Assembly (NCBI GenBank): GCA_023485545.1
Contig: JAMCZI010000028.1
Coordinates: forward strand, 1-64,000
Direction of reading: 5' to 3'
DNA length: 64,000 nt
From: Candidatus Martarchaeota archaeon
Lineage (GTDB): Archaea > Micrarchaeota > Micrarchaeia > Micrarchaeales > Micrarchaeaceae
Position 1 is the stretch's first letter, and every line of letters starts with the position of its first letter. Shown here in pieces: positions 57,447 through 64,000 of this stretch. The translations under genes were made by a program, and so were the position numbers. The notes below the pieces were generated by a model. It made no database searches. It was not told the origin of the DNA and saw only the letters and a list, made by a program, of their open reading frames with translations.

Positions 57447-57998
57447 ATGGCTGAGAACAGCAACAATAATATTGAGGAGGAGAAGAATAAGGATCCGGCA
57501 AAGGCTGCCGGAGAGCAAGCCAAGCAGGAGAGCGCCAAGCCTGACGCAGAGGCACAGGAGCTCAAGGAGCGCCTGCTGCGCCTAGCAGCCGAGTTCGACA
57601 ACTACAAGAAGCGCACTTCTGCAGACATACAGCGCTCACGCCTTGAGGGAAAGGCTGAGGCGATTCGCCCGCTGCTCGGCATACTGGACGAGTTCGAACT
57701 CACTCTCATAGCCGCGTCAAAGTCGGAGGACAAGAAGCTTACTAAGGGCATAGAGATGCTCTATGCAAACCTTACTGAAATGCTCAGGAAAGAGGGGCTC
57801 TCGGAAATAAAGACAGACGGAAGCTACGACCCTTACGTTCACGAGATAATGCAGACAAAGGATTCAGACAAGACTGAGGGCAGCATACTTGAGGTCGTGA
57901 GGAAGGGCTACACATTCTGCGGCATAATGCTGCGCCCCGCGTCCGTGATAGTCGCGGCGCAAAAGCCCGCCGAAAATGCCAAAGAGGCAAAAAGCTAA
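57447..57998 (+). CDS. grpE: GrpE nucleotide exchange factor
   Basis: LLRLAAEFDNYKKRTSADIQRS; upstream of dnaK. Confidence 0.93.
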   Translation: MAENSNNNIEEEKNKDPAKAAGEQAKQESAKPDAEAQELKERLLRLAAEFDNYKKRTSADIQRSRLEGKAEAIRPLLGILDEFELTLIAASKSEDKKLTKGIEMLYANLTEMLRKEGLSEIKTDGSYDPYVHEIMQTKDSDKTEGSILEVVRKGYTFCGIMLRPASVIVAAQKPAENAKEAKS

Positions 57999-58035
57999 AC
58001 ATGATACGAAAAATTGCGTTAAAAAGGTGTTATGA

Positions 58036-59907
58036 ATGAAAATAATAGGAATAGATCTCGGAACTTCGAACTCTGCTGCAGCCGTGCTTGAGGGCGGCCG
58101 CCCTGTAATAATACCGAGCAGCGAAGGAACCTCAATGTACGGAAAGGCTTTTCCTAGCTTTGTCGCATTTACCAAGGACGGGCAGAGGCTGGTAGGAGAG
58201 CCTGCAAGAAGGCAGGCTGTCGCAAACCCTGACGGGACTGTGTACGCCTTCAAGAGGAAGATGGGCACAGACTACAAGTACAAGGTGCTCGGCAAGGAGT
58301 ACACTCCGCAGGACCTTTCTGCGATACTGCTCCAGAAGATAAAGGCGGATGCTGAAGCCTTCCTCGGTGAAGAGGTCAAGAAGGCGGTCATCACTGTGCC
58401 AGCGTATTTCGACGACAATCAGCGCCAGGCCACCAAGGACGCCGGAGCCATAGCCGGGCTTGAGGTAGTAAGGCTGGTCAACGAGCCCACGGCAGCTTGC
58501 CTCGCGTTCGGAATAGACAAGCAGTCCTCGAAGGACATGAAGATAATGGTGTACGACCTTGGAGGGGGAACGCTCGACGTCACCATAATGGAGTTCGGCA
58601 ACGGCGTCTTCGAGGTCAAATCTACAAGCGGAGACACCCAGCTCGGCGGAACTGACATGGACAACTCAATAATAGAATTCCTCACATCCGAGTTCCTCAA
58701 ATCCTCTGGGATAGACATAAAGGGCAGCTCCCAGGCTATGCAGCGCATGCGCGAAGCGGCCGAGAAGGCGAAGATCGAGCTTTCGACCGTAGTGTCAAGC
58801 GAGATAAACCTGCCTTTCCTTGCCCAGGACAAGTCTGGCAACCCCGTGCACTTCACGTACACGCTCACCAGGGCAAAGCTCGAGAGCCTCGTGCTGCCGA
58901 TAATAGAGAAGTCCACAAAGACCATAATGCAGGCGATAAAGGACGCCAAGATGGAGCCCGGAAACATCGACAAGGTGATAATGGTAGGAGGGCCAACCAG
59001 GATGCCAATAGTGCAGAGGTACGTCGAAAGCTTCATAGGCAAGAAGATAGAGCGCGGCGTCGACCCGATGGAAGCTGTAGCGCTCGGGGCAGCCATACAG
59101 GGCGGAGTCCTTACCGGCGAAGTGAAGGATCTTGTGCTGCTTGACGTCACGCCTCTTACCCTGGGGATAGAAACCTTGGGAGGAGTCGCAACGCCGCTCA
59201 TAGAAAGGAACACCACCATACCAGTCAAGAAATCGCAGATATTCACCACTGCTGAGAGCAATCAGACGCAGGTGGACATACACGTGGTCCAAGGTGAGCG
59301 CCCGCTGGCAAAGGACAACATAGACTTAGGCAGGTTCCAGCTCACAGGCATACCCCCAGCTCCAAGAGGCATGCCAAAGATAGAGGTCACCTTTGACATC
59401 GACTCGAACGGCATACTGCACGTAGGGGCAAAGGACACTGCAACTGGAAGGGAGCAGAAGATGGACATAGTGGCGCCGCACAAGATGAACAAGGACGACA
59501 TAGACAAGAAGATAGAGGAGGCGAAGCGTTTTGAGGAGGAGGACAAGAAGGTGCGCGCTCTCATAGAGGCGAGGAACAGTGCAGAGTCGCTCATATACAG
59601 CGCGGAACGCTCTGCCGAAGAATACGGCTCAAAGGTGCCGAAGGAGGTAATGGACAAGGTCAACTCGGCCAAGGATGCCCTTCAGGAAGCCATAAAGTCC
59701 GAAGACGTAGAGCAGATAAAGGCCAAGAGCGACGATCTTTCCAAGGCTCTCCAGGAGATAGGCTCTGCTATGTACAAGAGCCAGCCCGGACAGGAGGCGT
59801 CAGGCCCTGGCGGAAATGGGGAGCAGGGACCAGGAGCTTCTGACGGCGCAGGCACAAGCGATGGCGATGGAGGCGCGACAGACGCGGATTTCAAGGTAAA
59901 GAAGTGA
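58036..59907 (+). CDS. dnaK: Hsp70 chaperone DnaK
   Basis: [44 protein letters not shown]. Confidence 0.98.
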   Translation: MKIIGIDLGTSNSAAAVLEGGRPVIIPSSEGTSMYGKAFPSFVAFTKDGQRLVGEPARRQAVANPDGTVYAFKRKMGTDYKYKVLGKEYTPQDLSAILLQKIKADAEAFLGEEVKKAVITVPAYFDDNQRQATKDAGAIAGLEVVRLVNEPTAACLAFGIDKQSSKDMKIMVYDLGGGTLDVTIMEFGNGVFEVKSTSGDTQLGGTDMDNSIIEFLTSEFLKSSGIDIKGSSQAMQRMREAAEKAKIELSTVVSSEINLPFLAQDKSGNPVHFTYTLTRAKLESLVLPIIEKSTKTIMQAIKDAKMEPGNIDKVIMVGGPTRMPIVQRYVESFIGKKIERGVDPMEAVALGAAIQGGVLTGEVKDLVLLDVTPLTLGIETLGGVATPLIERNTTIPVKKSQIFTTAESNQTQVDIHVVQGERPLAKDNIDLGRFQLTGIPPAPRGMPKIEVTFDIDSNGILHVGAKDTATGREQKMDIVAPHKMNKDDIDKKIEEAKRFEEEDKKVRALIEARNSAESLIYSAERSAEEYGSKVPKEVMDKVNSAKDALQEAIKSEDVEQIKAKSDDLSKALQEIGSAMYKSQPGQEASGPGGNGEQGPGASDGAGTSDGDGGATDADFKVKK

Positions 59908-59911
59908 CCCG

Positions 59912-61015
59912 ATGGCGAAGGATTTCTACGAAGTTCTGGGGGTAAAGAAGGATGCGAGCGCCGACGATATCAAGAAGGCGTACAGGCAGCTCGCCCTAAA
60001 GTTCCACCCGGACGTGAACAAGTCCAAGGAGGCTGAGGAGAAATTCAAGGAGATAAACGAGGCGTACGCTGTCCTCAGCGATCCGGAGAAGAAAAAGCAG
60101 TACGACGCTTTCGGCCCGGAGGGATTCAACCAGAGGTACACCGAGCAGGACATATTCAGGGGCTTCGACTTCGAGAAGATATTCCGCGACATGGGCATAG
60201 ATTTCGGCGGCAGCCAGTTCGGGGGCAGCATATTCGACAACCTGTTCGGATTCGGCGGTGCGCAGCAGCGCGGCGCAGACGTAGGGAACGATATACTGGC
60301 AGAGGCGAGAATAAGCCTGAAGGATGCGGTTCTCGGCACCAAGAAGTCGATACGCGTCCGACACGTAGTCAAATGCCCAGTCTGCAATGGGACTGGATCT
60401 GAGGGCGGCCGCGTAGTCAAATGCCCGACATGCAACGGCTCAGGCCAGGTCTCGACGACACGAAGATCGATGTTCGGCATAATACAGACGGTATCCGCAT
60501 GTCCCACATGTGGCGGCAGGGGTACAGTTCCAGAAAAGCCCTGCAGAAGCTGCGGCGGCACTGGAAAGAAGGTCGCCGATAACTCGCTGGAAGTGTCTAT
60601 ACCAAAAGGTGTGGACAACGGAACAAGGCTAAGGCTGCGCGGCATGGGCGATTACGGTCGCGACAGGCCTGGCGACCTTTACATAGACATAGCTGTCGAG
60701 CAGGACAAGACCTTCAGGCGGAAGGGATACGACATAGTGACCGAAGTGCGCGTGCCCTTCTACGTATTCCTGCTTGGCGGCACGATAACTGTGCCGACTC
60801 TTACAGGCACTACTGAGGTGAAAATCAAGGAGCTGCAGCAGCCCGGTGAGAACATCGTGCTCAGGGGCCTTGGCGTGCCATACTCCAACACTGCAGGCGA
60901 CGAGATATTGAAGCTAAAGGTTGACATACCTAAGAGAATGACAAAGGAGCAAAAGGAAATGATACAGAAGTTCGCGGCTCTTGACGGAAAGAAAAAGCTG
61001 TTCGGGGTTTTCTAG
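59912..61015 (+). CDS. dnaJ: Chaperone DnaJ
   Basis: [21 protein letters not shown] domain; four CxxCxGxG-type zinc repeats. Confidence 0.97.
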   Translation: MAKDFYEVLGVKKDASADDIKKAYRQLALKFHPDVNKSKEAEEKFKEINEAYAVLSDPEKKKQYDAFGPEGFNQRYTEQDIFRGFDFEKIFRDMGIDFGGSQFGGSIFDNLFGFGGAQQRGADVGNDILAEARISLKDAVLGTKKSIRVRHVVKCPVCNGTGSEGGRVVKCPTCNGSGQVSTTRRSMFGIIQTVSACPTCGGRGTVPEKPCRSCGGTGKKVADNSLEVSIPKGVDNGTRLRLRGMGDYGRDRPGDLYIDIAVEQDKTFRRKGYDIVTEVRVPFYVFLLGGTITVPTLTGTTEVKIKELQQPGENIVLRGLGVPYSNTAGDEILKLKVDIPKRMTKEQKEMIQKFAALDGKKKLFGVF

Positions 61016-61950
61016 TTGGTGCTGCCGAAGCCCTCCCTTACCCTCCTGTGGCTGAATATCTTGAGGTCGTTCTGGTTGAGCGTCTTGCTTCTGCTGCTGC
61101 CATCTATTGCAGCAATGCCGTTCAGGCTTCCATCTGAAAAGTTGTAGCTGAATGCACCTGTGCGCGCTGCTATCCTGTAGCCGCCCAAGTCTACCTCATC
61201 AGTCTTATCTTTTCTCCCGCGATATATCAAAACAAAGCCGTTCATTGAGCTCTTGCCCATATTCACGAGCGTGGGCATGCCCTTCTTTATTCCCTTCAGG
61301 ACGTAGGATATTGTGGCTCCCCCTGCGCCTTTCGCGAGCACTATTGCCTTTCCTTTTGCAAACGTGCCCCTCTTCCCTATGCTGCTGAAGTAAGCCTTTA
61401 CGACTTTGCCCCTGCCATTCTGCTCTTCAATGATTACCGGGGCGGCATCCTCGCGCCTTACCAGCGTTTTCATCTCCGCGAGGCCTATATATGCATTTTG
61501 TGTCTGCTTTACCGCATAAAGTTGGGCTTCCTTAGAGTAGTTGCCCACGCGATCCCAAGCCGGCATCGTGCATTGTGCGTCCGCCCTGCCTCTTGTCGCG
61601 CGTATGTGCATATTTATCTTTTCGCACACTTCTGCAGCGCTGTCCATGTCCCTGAGACCGAAGGAAACAGGCCCGTTGATCCCGCTGGCGCGGAGCATTA
61701 TCTCAAGCCTTCTGATCCTCTTCTCTGCAGACACGTCAGTTATCTCAGAATAGAATATCGAGGTGTAGTTGCTCTTGAACCCGTCCTCGACCATTATGAA
61801 CCTGCGGTTGGTAAGGGCTATGGCCCTGTTCTTTGCAACTCCTCCCAATACCTCGGTGCTGTAAACCAGCTGCTCTTCTGGAAGCAGCAAATGTTCAAAG
61901 CTAGCGAATTTATTTCCCATAAATATCTTACTTTGCTTACTATCCCCCAC
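61012..61950 (-). CDS. PH-like domain protein of unknown function
   Basis: [49 protein letters not shown]. Confidence 0.6.
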   Translation of the reverse strand: MGDSKQSKIFMGNKFASFEHLLLPEEQLVYSTEVLGGVAKNRAIALTNRRFIMVEDGFKSNYTSIFYSEITDVSAEKRIRRLEIMLRASGINGPVSFGLRDMDSAAEVCEKINMHIRATRGRADAQCTMPAWDRVGNYSKEAQLYAVKQTQNAYIGLAEMKTLVRREDAAPVIIEEQNGRGKVVKAYFSSIGKRGTFAKGKAIVLAKGAGGATISYVLKGIKKGMPTLVNMGKSSMNGFVLIYRGRKDKTDEVDLGGYRIAARTGAFSYNFSDGSLNGIAAIDGSSRSKTLNQNDLKIFSHRRVREGFGSTN

Positions 61951-61999
61951 TGAAAGAAAACGGGATTAGTTTATTATTTGGTTAAGATATTTAAGCGTT

Positions 62000-62165
62000 A
62001 CTGAAAGTGCTGTCTCCCAAGCTTTCCTGTTCCTCACTCCAGCAGCTATGCTCCTGCCTTCTTCCTGATTGCATGAGGAAAAGATGGGTGGTTGGTGGGG
62101 CGTATGCACAAGGCATACGCCCCTGGGTGGATGAGAATAGGTTGTTACAAAATACGCATCCAAGC
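62000..62165 (-). ncRNA. Candidate structured noncoding RNA (approximate bounds)
   Basis: Intergenic, no credible ORF; 11-bp perfect hairpin at 62097-62123; TTTTTATAAG promoter-like element on minus strand near 62187-62198. Confidence 0.35.
62097..62123. repeat. Perfect 11-bp-stem hairpin
   Basis: GGGGCGTATGC-ACAAG-GCATACGCCCC. Confidence 0.9.
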
Positions 62166-62226
62166 GTTATATCATTCATACAACTACTTATAAAAAGGTC
62201 TCTGTAGCATCCTTTTATCTTGATAC

Positions 62227-62580
62227 TCACTTTTTCTTGCCTTTCGCCTGGCCGTCATTGTACTTCTTCACGAGCTCTATCGCCTGTTCTACAGCTCTCT
62301 TGACGTCTGACTCCGTTCTCGCGCCTGTGCATATTATCTTGCCGTTCTTGAAAAGCAGGAGAGCAGCCTTGGGCTCAAAAATCTTCAGTATGGCTCCGGG
62401 AAACTGTTCCGGCTCGTAGTCTATGTCCCTTGACAGCTTTGCAAGCCCGTAGAGATCCAGATCTACGTTAAGCGCGGCGCTAGCTACTATGTTCTGTACC
62501 TTGTATGTAGGGTGCAGCTTGACATTCAGGTAATGAGCCTTGGACCTTTGAGGTTTCTGGGGTTTTGGGGATTTAGCCAT
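62227..62580 (-). CDS. Single-repeat TATA-binding protein (half-TBP)
   Basis: YKVQNIVASAALNVDLDLYGLAKLSRDIDYEPEQFPGAILKIFEPKAALLLFKNGKIICTGARTESDVKRAVEQAIELV: one TBP repeat in about 117 aa. Confidence 0.9.
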   Translation of the reverse strand: MAKSPKPQKPQRSKAHYLNVKLHPTYKVQNIVASAALNVDLDLYGLAKLSRDIDYEPEQFPGAILKIFEPKAALLLFKNGKIICTGARTESDVKRAVEQAIELVKKYNDGQAKGKKK

Positions 62581-62669
62581 AATCAGCACCACAACATAAT
62601 GATAATATTAAGAAGGTATATATATATTATGCATCTCATACTCTATGCTGCATCTGCAGAGGGATTCTG

Positions 62670-62954
62670 ATGACAAAGAAATCTAGGGGTTTATTCTCAA
62701 AAAGGTCAAGAAATCTGGCAAGGCACCACAAGCCTTCAAAGCTTAGGGTAAGGGACCTGATAAAGAATTTTGAGGTCGGCGAACGCGTAGCCATAGTCCC
62801 GAAGGGGGGCTTCAACGACATACCACATCCAAGATACCGCGGCAGAGTCGGCGTAGTCGAGGAGAAGCGCGGTTCTGCGTACGTCGTAAAACTGAGGATG
62901 ATGGCCGCCACAAAGACTCTCATAGTGCCCGCCAGGCATCTTGAGAAGGCCTGA
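62670..62954 (+). CDS. rpl21e: Ribosomal protein L21e
   Basis: FEVGERVAIVPKGGFNDIPHPRYRGRVGVVEEKRGSAYVVKL. Confidence 0.93.
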   Translation: MTKKSRGLFSKRSRNLARHHKPSKLRVRDLIKNFEVGERVAIVPKGGFNDIPHPRYRGRVGVVEEKRGSAYVVKLRMMAATKTLIVPARHLEKA

Positions 62955-63075
62955 AAACCTGTTTCTGCTGCTATCGGCTGTCAAGCTGCAACACGTTCAG
63001 TATAGCAGCTGTAAGGCACACCGCTGGTGTTAAATATTTACTCATAAATATGAAATAGGACGGGTCAACTGCACT

Positions 63076-64000
63076 ATGAAATTCAAATACGCCGTATCAA
63101 GGGCTTTGGTCTCGGCAAGCGAACTGACGCCCAACGAAGCCACTGCACTCTCATATCTGTGCAGCACTGGCTCGAGCGACACCGTGCCCGGCATATCGAT
63201 GCGCACCAACGTAGTTGAGCAGAAGCTCAGGCTTGCACTTTTGTGCCTTGAGGATGCGGGCCTGGTGAGGCGCGAAGGGCAGTTTTACTTCTCGACGAGC
63301 AGCTCCCTCTCTGCGATATATTCATCGCGAAGGGCAATGCTGCAGAGGTCAGAATCGCAGCGCTCAGCAGTCCCGATTCTGCATTCCAGGCTGAACGCCC
63401 TGCTTAAACACTCCTCCGCTACTATAGAGAAGATAGGCAGCCTGGAGGACGCGATAAAGAGCAAGGCCGAACTCTCCAGGGCGGAGAAGGCAGCGGCTGC
63501 TGCGGTAAACAGGCTCGACTCTGAAAAGGCGCTTTCCGGAATGAGCCAGAAGAAGATCAGGAAGCTCTATTCAGGCGCAATGAGAGACGTGCGCGCAGGC
63601 TATACAGATGACGCGATACTGCTTAAGGATGTGCGCCAGGAGCTTATCTGCGCGGTAAACATGCTCAACAGCATGACACTGGAGTGCATAGTCGCAGACG
63701 ATTCCCAGATGTCGAAGCTAAGGCAATCCGACATAGAGCTCTTGTACGGGGGCATAAAGTCTTTCAAGAATGTCGTAGTGAAGAGCGGCCTCAAGAACGA
63801 CACCCGCATACTTGAAGCTCTGTACGGAAGCAATCTGCGCAACATATCCATACTTGATTCAGAGGCTCTAGTCGTGCTTGACAGCGAGGCTGGAAACGGG
63901 GTGATGGTATTCAACAAGGACGAGAGCGGAAAGTTCCTCATACCTGTAAAGCCGGACAGCATAGAAGCAGCAGTTATACGCAACAATTCCTCGAACATCA
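63076..64000 (+). CDS. Hypothetical protein with N-terminal wHTH-like region, truncated by window end (absent from supplied ORF track)
   Basis: ATG at 63076 stays open through 64000: MKFKYAVSRALVSASELTPNEATALSYLCSTGSSDTVPGISMRTNVVEQKLRLALLCLEDAGLVRREGQFYFS... Confidence 0.75.
   Translation, partial: MKFKYAVSRALVSASELTPNEATALSYLCSTGSSDTVPGISMRTNVVEQKLRLALLCLEDAGLVRREGQFYFSTSSSLSAIYSSRRAMLQRSESQRSAVPILHSRLNALLKHSSATIEKIGSLEDAIKSKAELSRAEKAAAAAVNRLDSEKALSGMSQKKIRKLYSGAMRDVRAGYTDDAILLKDVRQELICAVNMLNSMTLECIVADDSQMSKLRQSDIELLYGGIKSFKNVVVKSGLKNDTRILEALYGSNLRNISILDSEALVVLDSEAGNGVMVFNKDESGKFLIPVKPDSIEAAVIRNNSSNI

Noticed and set aside
58419-59261. 280-aa minus-strand ORF opposite dnaK
   Set aside because: Antisense frame of a highly conserved gene; dnaK-antisense ORFs are a well-known artefact.
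62097-62123. Perfect hairpin as an insertion-sequence end or integration scar
   Set aside because: No transposase, target-site duplication or second terminal repeat nearby.
61966-62226. Intergenic region as tRNA, 5S rRNA, SRP RNA or RNase P RNA
   Set aside because: No T-loop GTTCRA motif, no 5S landmarks, and none of the SRP helix-8 or RNase P core motifs I could recognise; kept only as an unclassified candidate.
62227-62592. Half-TBP as a frameshifted canonical TBP
   Set aside because: Flanking frames on the same strand show no second TBP repeat, and rpl21e occupies the upstream side; sequencing-level deletion cannot be excluded without reads.

Overview
A 64 kb gene-dense archaeal window. 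Lineage evidence: TBP, Alba, Rpb4, L21e, EF-1beta, DUF655, archaeal-type Leu/Ala/Asp-tRNA synthetases, Rad50, XPD/DinG-like helicase, FtsZ and class III-signal pilins. Compact architecture, near-leaderless genes and family content suggest a small-genome (possibly Micrarchaeota/ARMAN-like DPANN) archaeon; this placement is inference. Main blocks: a partial acyl-CoA module (crotonase, thiolase, 3-hydroxyacyl-CoA dehydrogenase), tRNA-Lys, a sugar cassette (glucose dehydrogenase, GH15, DHDPS/KDG-aldolase family), a presenilin-like protease, a stand-alone membrane S16 (Lon-like) protease, FtsZ, an A24 prepilin peptidase, a surface-filament locus (LamG/DUF2341 pilin-like proteins convergent with a secretion ATPase and two TadC/FlaJ-like proteins), a PadR/ABC operon with a strong operator dyad, a fused double Alba, AspRS, MoxR plus pilin, Rpb4-DUF655, an Hsp20/regulator/GrpE-DnaK-DnaJ block, TBP and L21e. 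Most notable: (1) a TBP gene encoding only one TBP repeat, with no room for the second; (2) the LamG-pilin/secretion locus; (3) a fused Alba whose halves share a perfect 107-bp DNA repeat; (4) recurrent RRSARR-like polybasic C-terminal tails on unrelated membrane proteins; (5) a structured intergenic ncRNA candidate. No CRISPR array, rRNA or insertion sequence was seen.
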